From positions 1 through 15,487 of the forward strand of contig JBOGWY010000214.1 of assembly GCA_050694015.1 (NCBI GenBank): a stretch of 15,487 bases of DNA. Reading direction: 5' to 3'. This stretch comes from JBOGWY01 sp050694015. Lineage in GTDB: Bacteria; Actinomycetota; CADDZG01; WHSQ01. How positions within the stretch are numbered: the stretch's first letter is position 1; each line of letters opens with the position of its first letter. The notes under the pieces are model-generated. The model made no database searches, was not told the origin of the DNA, and saw only the letters and a list, made by a program, of their open reading frames with translations. The position numbers were made by a program, and so were the translations under genes. Of the stretch, positions 1 through 5,482 are shown piece by piece.

Positions 1-261
1 GCTGTGCATCGCGCCGGCGCGATGCGACCTGCCGCCGGCCGGCGTCAACCGGCCGAGTTCCGCCTCCTCCCGATAGATGCGTTCGTGCAACTGGAGGTAA
101 ACGCGTAACTGATCGGGCGACAACGCATCCTCGACGAGCAGGTAACCCTCACGTTCGAACGTGCGCCGCTCGTCGGGAGTAAGTCCCGCTCCAAGCGAAC
201 GCGGGGCGCAGAGCCGCCGCTCGTCATATGCGTCGGCCCGGGCCAGTGCTTGCGCGGTCAC
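1..261 (-). CDS. phytanoyl-CoA dioxygenase (PhyH)-like protein, N-terminal part (cut by window edge)
   Basis: An open frame of 87 codons runs off the left edge of the window. The translation has the segment FEREGYLLVEDALSPDQL at residues 35-52, the usual opening of PhyH-family Fe(II)/2-oxoglutarate oxygenases, where a Phe and a Gly-Tyr-hydrophobic stretch precede a Leu-Ser/Thr-x-x-x-Leu helix. The iron-binding HxD...H residues would lie beyond the edge, so activity cannot be judged. GTG at 259-261 is the only ATG/GTG/TTG start upstream of the motif in this frame. The frame itself stays open back into tldE without another such start, and no clear ribosome binding site is visible, so the start is tentative. 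It lies 119 bp downstream of tldE on the same strand, with a perfect inverted repeat between them, so it may be a separate transcript. Substrate is unknown; PhyH relatives hydroxylate acyl-CoAs, amino acids or natural products. Confidence 0.6.
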   Translation of the reverse strand, partial: MTAQALARADAYDERRLCAPRSLGAGLTPDERRTFEREGYLLVEDALSPDQLRVYLQLHERIYREEAELGRLTPAGGRSHRAGAMHS

Positions 262-325
262 GCCGTTAAGACGCCGTCGCTCGGACGAAAGTTCGCGGAC
301 ACTATGAACGACCTCGGCAGCGAGC

Positions 326-372
326 TTCTTTCCAGATCTGAGGCCGGTATGCGGTCCGACATCTGGAAAGAA
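326..372 (-). terminator. 12-bp perfect inverted repeat downstream of tldE, terminator-like
   Basis: Arms at 326-337 and 361-372 (TTCTTTCCAGAT and its exact complement) are separated by a 23-nt loop. The structure starts 8 nt after the tldE stop codon on the minus strand, as expected for an RNA 3' end, but no run of T follows it. It could instead be a processing stem or a protein-binding dyad upstream of the PhyH-like gene. Confidence 0.45.
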
Positions 373-380
373 CCGGTTCG

Positions 381-1733
381 CTAGCTGCCGGCCACCGTCA
401 TCTCGGAGATGAGCGTGGTGGCTCCGCCGTAGGAACCCCCGAAGGGCAACCACCGTTGGTCGTCGGCGACTCCTTCTATGCGCGACAGGATGTCGAGCAT
501 GGGGGCCGCGATCGTGACCTCCTTGACGGGCTTCGTGATCGTTCCGTTCTCGACGAGATGGCCCGTGACTCCCACCGAGAAATCGCCCGATACCGGATTA
601 GTTCCCGAGTGGACGCCGTGGAAGTCGTGCACGAGGAGCGCGCGATCGGCGCGGTGGAGCAACTCGTCGCGCTTCTCGCCGGTGGGTTCGAACGCCATGT
701 TGGAGGGTGACGGGCCCGGCCCCGACTTGAACCCGGCACGCGACGCGTTCCCGGTCGACTCGCGGCCCTCGCGATTCGCGCTCGTCAGGTCGTAGAGGAA
801 CGAGCGCAGCACACCGTTCTCGATGACGAGCGTTCGCTGCGTCGGCACGCCCTCTGCATCCCAGGGAGAGGAACCCGGCGCGCCTTCGACGCGACCGTCG
901 TCGATCAACGTCACCTTCGCGTCGGCCACCGCCTCATCGATCCGTCCCGCGAACAACGAGCGTCCCTTCTGCACCGCCTCGCCGGTGAGCGCGCTCGCGA
1001 TGACGCCGAGGAACTGCCCGGCGGTATAGGGATCGAGCAGGATCGGCATACGCGCGGACGGAACCTTGGTCGCGCCCAGCGTCGCCAGGGCGCGTTCGGC
1101 GGCGCGTGTCGCGACCTGTTCCGCATCGAGATTCCCGAGGCTGCGCGCGAGATCGAACTCGAAACCGATCTGGGTCTCGTCGCCTTCGGTCGCGATCGCG
1201 AGCGAGTAGCACCACGCGTCGGTCCGGCGGTAGGCGCCCGAGATGCCGGTCGACGTTGCGATCGCCACCTCCGAGATCGAGTCCGAGTACAACGCCTCTT
1301 CGACCGTGCGGATCCGGGGATCGAAGGTCCGGGTGATGCGCTCGAGATCGAGGGCGAACGCAACCTTGGTATCGGGCTCGACGTTCTCCTGAGACTCTTC
1401 GATCAGTCCGGCGATGTCCGGAGGCGACGCGTCCCACGCGGGGGCCAGCGCCACCGCCGGGTCTGCGCTCGCATGCTGCGCGTTCTCGCGCGCCGCTGCG
1501 ACGACTTCGTCGAGGCCTCGTTCGCTGAGGACGGTCGTATGAGCGAACCCGACCCGTTCGCTATCGATGATCCGGACGCCGGCTCCCCGAGGCTCCGCCG
1601 ACGAGAGCGATTCGACCTCACCGCCGTACGCCTTGACCGTGAAATCGCGTGAGTGGGTGACGAAGGCTTCCAACGACTCGTCACCGCGCGCCCGGTCGAC
1701 GAGCATCGCGGCCATGTTCTGAAGGTCGCTCAC
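381..1733 (-). CDS. tldE: TldE/PmbA-type subunit of the TldD/TldE metallopeptidase
   Basis: This 450-residue protein is of normal length for PmbA/TldE. The family signature near the C terminus (GTNPVSGDFSVGVTGHLVENG, residues 377-397, central part) is clear. The position where TldD carries its zinc site instead reads LLDPYTAGQFLGVIASAL (residues 232-249) with no HExxxH, so this is the non-catalytic partner. Known family biology: TldD and TldE form a heterodimer that degrades small unfolded peptides through a narrow channel. Examples are CcdA turnover, microcin B17 maturation in E. coli and leader-peptide trimming in other RiPP pathways. The start is GTG at 1731-1733, which overlaps the tldD stop as GTGA; translational coupling is therefore likely. 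The second Met (residue 7) is a less likely start. Probably cytosolic, as no signal peptide is seen. No RiPP precursor or modification enzyme is recognised next to it, so the substrate is open. Confidence 0.93.
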   Translation of the reverse strand: MSDLQNMAAMLVDRARGDESLEAFVTHSRDFTVKAYGGEVESLSSAEPRGAGVRIIDSERVGFAHTTVLSERGLDEVVAAARENAQHASADPAVALAPAWDASPPDIAGLIEESQENVEPDTKVAFALDLERITRTFDPRIRTVEEALYSDSISEVAIATSTGISGAYRRTDAWCYSLAIATEGDETQIGFEFDLARSLGNLDAEQVATRAAERALATLGATKVPSARMPILLDPYTAGQFLGVIASALTGEAVQKGRSLFAGRIDEAVADAKVTLIDDGRVEGAPGSSPWDAEGVPTQRTLVIENGVLRSFLYDLTSANREGRESTGNASRAGFKSGPGPSPSNMAFEPTGEKRDELLHRADRALLVHDFHGVHSGTNPVSGDFSVGVTGHLVENGTITKPVKEVTIAAPMLDILSRIEGVADDQRWLPFGGSYGGATTLISEMTVAGS

Positions 1734-3115
1734 GCTTCCGTCCCGCCCACGGTCATCTTCCCGAGCAGCACCGTCGACATCCCGTTCGTGACGGGCGCGT
1801 GTTGCCCGTCCTTGCCGCAGACGCCTTCCTTGCGGTCGTAGTCGGCCGCGATCGCGTCGATCACGCCGAGCACCTGGGGGCCGTTTCCGATCAGGTTCGC
1901 GCCGCGGATCGGATACGCGATCTCGCCGTCGACGATCATGTACGCCTCCGACATCCCGAAGACGAAGTTGCCGGTCGCCGGGTTCACCTCGCCGCCCGCG
2001 AACGTCGCGACGTACACGCCGCGCTGCACCGAACGGATGATCTCGTCGGGGTCGTCGGGGCCCGGAAGGAGATTCGTGTTCGTCATCCGCACGATCGGCA
2101 GGTGTGCATACGATTGGCGGCGACCGTTCCCGGTCGGCGGAGCATCGATCCTCCTCGCCGACTGCAGATCGCTCAGATGTCCGACGAGCACGCCCTGGTC
2201 GAACAGCACCGTGCGTTGCGCGGGCGTTCCCTCGTCATCGACGCCCAGCGAACCCCACGAACCGATCTCGGTCGCGTCGTCGGTGATGGTCACGTTCGGC
2301 GAACCGAACCGCTCGCCGCGACGGTTCGCGTACACGCTCGCTTCCTTGACGAGCGTGTCGGCCTCGAGGCCGTGCCCGCACGCTTCGTGGATCAGCACTC
2401 CGCCGGTACCCGGCGCGAGCACGACGGGGAACTCTCCCGCCGGCGACGGCTTCGCGTCGAGCATCTTGAGCGCCTTCTCGGCGGCCTTCGCTCCCACCGA
2501 TGCCGGCGGTCGTCGTTCGAGAAGCTCGAAGCCGCCGGAGTGCCCCGGCGCGTCGAAACCGGTCGTGATACGTCCGTCGCGCGCCGCGACCACTTGCGTG
2601 GCGAAGCGGACGCGCGTGCGCGTGTCTTCCACCAACAAGCCGTCCGAGTTCGCGATCAACACCTTCTGCTCGACGTCGGCGTACGACGCAACGACCTGGC
2701 GGATCTCGGTGCCGGTCGCGCGAGCGGCACCGTCCGCCGTCTTCAGCGCGGTGGCCTTGTCCACGGTGGCAGCGCCGACGGGGTCGATGCCTACCGGGTG
2801 CATGACGGGCGGCACACTGCGGCGGAGGTCGATCGCCCGTTCGGGACCAGGCTCGTCCAGACCGGCGCGGGCGGCGCGGGCCGCTTCGAGAAGGGCGTCC
2901 TCGTTCAGGACATTCGTGTACGCATACGAGGCACGCTCGCGGGAGAGGACGCGGATCCCGGCCCCCGCATCGCGGCCCGAGGCGACGTCTTCGACCTTCG
3001 AATCCTCGAGCCTGAGAGCGCTGGAGCGGCGGTCCTCGACGAAGATCTCGGCCATGTCTCCGCCCTTGGCGAGCGCCTCGGCGAGCACTCTCTTGATGAC
3101 CGATTCGTCGAGCAC
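1730..3115 (-). CDS. tldD: TldD metallopeptidase, catalytic subunit
   Basis: The 461-residue protein contains the zinc motif HEACGH at residues 243-248, followed by GLEAD, and a conserved Cys (C433 in GVCGKDGQ), matching the third metal ligand known for TldD. The characteristic GEVNPATGNFVFGMSEAYMI-like segment lies at residues 375-394. Family knowledge makes it the active half of the TldD/TldE peptidase. It precedes tldE with a 4-bp overlap, so the two are one operon. The GTG start at 3113-3115 gives a typical N terminus (LDESVIKRVLAEALAKGGDMAEIFVEDR). There is no Shine-Dalgarno sequence; TATCCT sits 6 nt before the GTG, suggesting a leaderless mRNA. A divergently transcribed small gene begins 254 bp away across a palindromic repeat region. 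Confidence 0.95.
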   Translation of the reverse strand: MLDESVIKRVLAEALAKGGDMAEIFVEDRRSSALRLEDSKVEDVASGRDAGAGIRVLSRERASYAYTNVLNEDALLEAARAARAGLDEPGPERAIDLRRSVPPVMHPVGIDPVGAATVDKATALKTADGAARATGTEIRQVVASYADVEQKVLIANSDGLLVEDTRTRVRFATQVVAARDGRITTGFDAPGHSGGFELLERRPPASVGAKAAEKALKMLDAKPSPAGEFPVVLAPGTGGVLIHEACGHGLEADTLVKEASVYANRRGERFGSPNVTITDDATEIGSWGSLGVDDEGTPAQRTVLFDQGVLVGHLSDLQSARRIDAPPTGNGRRQSYAHLPIVRMTNTNLLPGPDDPDEIIRSVQRGVYVATFAGGEVNPATGNFVFGMSEAYMIVDGEIAYPIRGANLIGNGPQVLGVIDAIAADYDRKEGVCGKDGQHAPVTNGMSTVLLGKMTVGGTEA

Positions 3116-3121
3116 CGGCGC

Positions 3122-3127
3122 AGGATA
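3122..3127 (-). promoter_or_regulatory. -10-like hexamer TATCCT of a putative leaderless tldDE promoter
   Basis: On the minus strand TATCCT is followed by 6 nt and then the tldD GTG. This places the expected transcription start at or next to the start codon. The same hexamer with the same spacing stands before the gene at 9054. No convincing -35 box is visible, and the start lacks a ribosome binding site. Confidence 0.5.
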
Positions 3128-3151
3128 TTCGCGCCCCGGGCCACTCCCGGC

Positions 3152-3246
3152 GGCCGGGCGTAGGCCCGGCCCGACTACTCCTTGTCGTGCGGCCTCGCCG
3201 CACGACTTGCAGCACGGGGGCCGGGCCTAAGCCCGGCCCGACTACT
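3152..3246. repeat. REP/BIME-like palindromic doublet with a central hairpin
   Basis: Two 28-bp direct copies lie at 3152-3179 and 3219-3246. They are identical except for two bases in a 4-nt loop (GTAG versus CTAA). Each is a perfect 8-bp stem (GGCCGGGC/GCCCGGCC) followed by CCGACTACT. Between them at 3184-3206 is a third perfect hairpin with a 10-bp stem (GTCGTGCGGC/GCCGCACGAC) and a 3-nt loop. Stem-loops with a conserved tail, placed in an intergenic gap, resemble repetitive extragenic palindromes. Whether other copies exist in the genome cannot be seen here. The element covers the space between two divergent genes, so it may also shield or affect their promoters. Confidence 0.75.
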
Positions 3247-3369
3247 ACCGCTGTGGGACTTCGTGCCCTTGTGCGGAAGCGCGTTGGTCTTGTACTCTGC
3301 TACCGCAAACCACGGCGAAAACCCCGCGACACCGCGTTTTCCCAGTCTGAGAGCAAAGGAGTTTCGACC

Positions 3370-3696
3370 CTGACCAGCGACCACGATTTCTACACGCGCG
3401 AGCAGCGCGAGCGCTTGGGGCGCATCCACGCCCGCATGATCGAGGCCCGCAGGGAGCTCGACGCCCTGATCGGAGACGCCTATCTCAGGCCCCGAGCTTC
3501 GATCGTGCCGGTTCACTTCCTCGACCTCGCCTCAGCGGTTGAAAAGCTCCGCTGGGCCGAGAAGGAATGGCGGGAACTGGACCAGGAGTCGGCGGCGACC
3601 CGTGCGTCCTCCGGGGAGGCCGGTTCCTCCGAAACGGGGGAAGAGGACCTACTCGAGGAGCCCGACCCGGAGCTCGTCGACGCAGGCGGCCGTTAG
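3370..3696 (+). CDS. small charged protein of unknown function, probable CTG start
   Basis: I do not recognise this 108-residue protein. The frame is open from 3187, but its first 60 codons run through the palindromic repeats and are unlikely to be coding. A strong ribosome binding site, AAAGGAG at 3355-3361, is followed by 8 nt and an in-frame CTG at 3370; no ATG, GTG or TTG stands in this frame near it. The next ATG (residue 23) would remove part of a well-formed amphipathic region. Residues 6-37 and 54-72 are rich in Arg/Glu/Leu and look helical (REQRERLGRIHARMIEARREL; AVEKLRWAEKEWRELDQE), separated by a short apolar segment. Residues 74-108 form an acidic, Ser/Gly/Glu-rich tail that looks disordered. 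No signal peptide or membrane segment. TTGTGC (3269-3274) and TGTACT (3291-3296), 16 nt apart, are a weak promoter candidate. An intrinsic terminator begins inside the stop codon. It is divergent from tldD, so it could be checked as a TldDE substrate, but nothing in the sequence shows this. Confidence 0.65.
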   Translation: MTSDHDFYTREQRERLGRIHARMIEARRELDALIGDAYLRPRASIVPVHFLDLASAVEKLRWAEKEWRELDQESAATRASSGEAGSSETGEEDLLEEPDPELVDAGGR

Positions 3697-3707
3697 GCCG
3701 CCTTTTT
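3684..3707 (+). terminator. intrinsic terminator overlapping the stop codon of the small gene
   Basis: The stem GGCGGCC/GGCCGCC (3685-3691, 3696-3702) closes a GTTA loop and is followed by five T at 3703-3707; A3684 and T3703 can extend it. The TAG stop (3694-3696) lies in the loop and the first base of the right arm. It stands between convergent genes, but the T-run is only on the plus-strand side. Confidence 0.9.
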
Positions 3708-3780
3708 CATGCCAACCCTTTTGTGAGCACATAGCCGCGTTTTCAGGCGTGAAGTTGCAGAAGAGAACGCCGGCTTCGCG

Positions 3781-4569
3781 CTAAACACTGCTCCTGAGGG
3801 CCGCGCGCGCCTGGGGAAGCACGCGCAGGGGCTGGGGCATCAGCGGGAGCAGCGTGCGGGCCGCGCGTCTGCCCACTTGTACGGCGGCCTTCGTTGGGAG
3901 TCCCGCCTTCAGGCCGTAGCCGTCTCGGATCTCCTTCGGTAACAGCGCGATCTCGATCAGAGCCGTCGATTCCGCGAGCCGGCGTGGAACGAGCCTGATC
4001 GGTCGGATGATCTCGGCCGCGAGCTCGCGCGCCAGCGGAGTGACGACGACCTCGCCCGAGGCGATTATTTCGTCCATCCACGCGGCGAGGGCGTCGCTCG
4101 TCGCGGGGATCAAGGAGTTGGGGATGCCGAACATGCGCGCGACGACCTTGCTCTCGTCGTAGAGCTGGGTGCGTTCGTCGTCGACGAGCTCGCGCACGCA
4201 CGCTTCGTAGACCGCGGTGGAGGTGTAGACGAGCGTCGCGAAAACCCAGAGCGCGAGGTGTGGGTCGTGCGCGGAGTAGGCGCGGCCGTCTTCCGCGGTT
4301 CCTCTTACCTCCGCGTGCACCGCGTTGACGTGGCGCATCATCTCGGCGGCTTCCTGCTTGGTGCCGAAGATGATCGTGAGCATGACGTCGAGCGTTCGTC
4401 GTAGACGACCGAACGGATCACTCTGGAAGTCGGAGTGCTCGGCGACACCTGCAGCAACGAGCGGATGCGCGAGCTGCATCAGCAGCGCGGCCCGGCCTCC
4501 GAGTAGGAGGACGGACTCGCGATTGACCTTCCAGATCATCGAGCCGGGGCCGAACAGCCAGTCGCTCAC
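3781..4569 (-). CDS. DUF2236 / MpaB-family oxygenase-like protein
   Basis: The 262-residue protein has the layout of the DUF2236 (ER-bound oxygenase MpaB / latex-clearing-protein) family. It shows a Trp-Lys-Val-Asn-Arg-Glu start (WKVNRES, residues 13-19), the QLAHPLVAAGVAEHSDF block (32-48), then a His-rich YSAHDPHLALWVFATL block (98-113). The conserved His residues (H35, H101, H104) are the expected heme-region residues. Characterised members are b-type heme oxygenases that cleave rubber or meroterpenoid side chains; most bacterial members have no known substrate. The start is GTG at 4567-4569, with GATAAT 6 nt upstream and no close ribosome binding site, so its own leaderless transcript is likely. 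It lies 88 bp downstream of the SDR gene across a 52-bp palindrome. The C terminus is Arg-rich. The family call is firm; the reaction is not. Confidence 0.88.
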   Translation of the reverse strand: MSDWLFGPGSMIWKVNRESVLLLGGRAALLMQLAHPLVAAGVAEHSDFQSDPFGRLRRTLDVMLTIIFGTKQEAAEMMRHVNAVHAEVRGTAEDGRAYSAHDPHLALWVFATLVYTSTAVYEACVRELVDDERTQLYDESKVVARMFGIPNSLIPATSDALAAWMDEIIASGEVVVTPLARELAAEIIRPIRLVPRRLAESTALIEIALLPKEIRDGYGLKAGLPTKAAVQVGRRAARTLLPLMPQPLRVLPQARAALRSSV

Positions 4570-4575
4570 ATCTGA

Positions 4576-4581
4576 ATTATC
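4576..4581 (-). promoter_or_regulatory. -10-like hexamer GATAAT of a putative leaderless promoter
   Basis: On the minus strand GATAAT (5 of 6 matches to TATAAT) is separated from the GTG start of the DUF2236 gene by 6 nt. This matches the spacing at tldD, at 9054 and at 12259. It lies just downstream of the 52-bp palindrome. No clear -35 box is seen. Confidence 0.45.
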
Positions 4582-4595
4582 GACCGCTCCGACCT

Positions 4596-4647
4596 CGTTC
4601 TGTCTGCACTTGACCCCTCCAGGTGGTGGTCATGTGCAGACAGAACG
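4596..4647. repeat. 52-bp near-perfect palindrome (20-bp stem with one mismatch)
   Basis: Arms CGTTCTGTCTGCAC (4596-4609) and its exact complement (4634-4647) continue inward, after one T/T mismatch, into TGACC/GGTCA, leaving a 12-nt loop. It lies between the stop of the SDR gene and the promoter-like motif of the DUF2236 gene. A terminator for the SDR transcript is possible, but no T-run follows. Its length and symmetry would also fit a small mobile palindromic element or a binding site. Confidence 0.75.
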
Positions 4648-4657
4648 GCGGCGTGCG

Positions 4658-5425
4658 TCACTTCGGGGGCATGCGGAGCGCGCCGTCTAGGCGGATCACT
4701 TCGCCGTTCAGCATCGGGTTCTCGACGATGTGGCGGACGAGGGCTCCGAATTCGACGGCGTTGCCGAGCCGGTGCGGGTGGGGGATGCCTTCGGCGAGCT
4801 TTTGCCGGGCTTCCTCCGGGAGCCCGGAAAGCATGGGTGTGTCGAACGTGCCCGGCGCGATCGAGACGCAGCGGATGAGCTTGCTCGCGAGGTCGCGCGC
4901 GATCGGAAGCGTCATGCCGACGATGCCGCCTTTGCTCGCGGAATACGCGGCCTGGCCGATCTGACCGTCGAACGCGGCGATGCTCGCCGTGTTCACGATG
5001 ACGCCGCGCTCTTCGCCGTCCGGCTCCTGCCTCGCGATCTGCGCCGCGGCGAGCCGGATCACGTTGAAGGTTCCGATCAGGTTCACGCGCACTACGAACT
5101 CGAAGCGTTCGAGATCGATCGGACCGCCGTCGCGCGTCAGCACGCGGCCCGGGAACCCGACGCCGGCGCAGTTGACGACGATATGCAGACCACTGAAGTC
5201 GTTCGCCGCGACGTCGACGGCGGCTTGCACCTCGGACTCGTTGGTGACGTCGGCTGCCGCGAAGCGCACCCGATCGCCGAGCTCCTTGGCGACGACCTCG
5301 CCGTTCGACGAGCTCAGATCGACGATGACGACCGACCCACCCGCCTCGAGCAGGGTCTTGGTCGTCGCCAGGCCGAGCCCGGACGCCCCTCCGGTGACGA
5401 GCGCGACCCTCCCCGAGACGTTCAC
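4658..5425 (-). CDS. short-chain dehydrogenase, HSD10-like 3-hydroxyacyl-CoA dehydrogenase
   Basis: A 255-residue classical SDR. TGGASGLG (11-18) binds the nucleotide, and D36 after VIV points to NAD(H) rather than NADP(H). NCAGVG is at 85-90, and the catalytic set N115, S148, Y161 and K165 is complete. The segment VLTRDGGPIDLERFEFVVRVNL and the ending IRLDGALRMPPK are typical of the type-2 3-hydroxyacyl-CoA/17-beta-hydroxysteroid dehydrogenase (HSD10) group. The best guess is NAD-dependent oxidation of (S)-3-hydroxyacyl-CoA in fatty-acid or branched-chain degradation; other alcohols cannot be excluded. The GTG start at 5423-5425 follows GGAGGT with a short 3-nt gap. It lies 40 bp downstream of the ABC exporter gene on the same strand, with a 21-bp tandem duplication in between, and may be cotranscribed with it. 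Confidence 0.88.
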   Translation of the reverse strand: MNVSGRVALVTGGASGLGLATTKTLLEAGGSVVIVDLSSSNGEVVAKELGDRVRFAAADVTNESEVQAAVDVAANDFSGLHIVVNCAGVGFPGRVLTRDGGPIDLERFEFVVRVNLIGTFNVIRLAAAQIARQEPDGEERGVIVNTASIAAFDGQIGQAAYSASKGGIVGMTLPIARDLASKLIRCVSIAPGTFDTPMLSGLPEEARQKLAEGIPHPHRLGNAVEFGALVRHIVENPMLNGEVIRLDGALRMPPK

Positions 5426-5440
5426 GAGACCTCCGTTCGT

Positions 5441-5482
5441 TTATCTAGACGGCTTCTTCGGTTATCTAGACGGCTTCTTCGG
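5441..5482. repeat. exact 21-bp tandem duplication across the 3' end of the ABC exporter gene
   Basis: Positions 5441-5461 and 5462-5482 are identical. Copy 5462-5482 contains the last codons and TAG stop of the exporter gene (minus strand). Copy 5441-5461 repeats them in frame, so a second TAG lies 21 bp after the first and read-through would give the same ...TEEAV ending. It looks like a recent slippage or local duplication event. Confidence 0.95.

Noticed and set aside
45..227. 60-codon minus-strand frame near the left edge
   Set aside because: It lies in a different frame from the PhyH-like segment, which has a recognisable conserved motif, and its composition is shadow-like.
1730..3115. 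RiPP biosynthetic cluster around tldDE
   Set aside because: No precursor peptide, YcaO, radical-SAM or lanthipeptide enzyme is visible; TldDE is widespread as a general peptidase.
1799..3230. Long plus-strand open frames (over 400 codons) opposite tldD
   Set aside because: They are Arg/Pro-rich antisense shadows of the clearly homologous tldD frame, a normal effect of high GC content.
3152..3246. CRISPR array
   Set aside because: Only two copies of a palindromic 28-mer with a single spacer-like gap that is itself a hairpin, and no cas genes.
3187..3369. Upstream extension of the small gene to an earlier start
   Set aside because: These codons run through palindromic repeats and a GC-rich noncoding stretch; the ribosome binding site at 3355-3361 supports a start at 3370.
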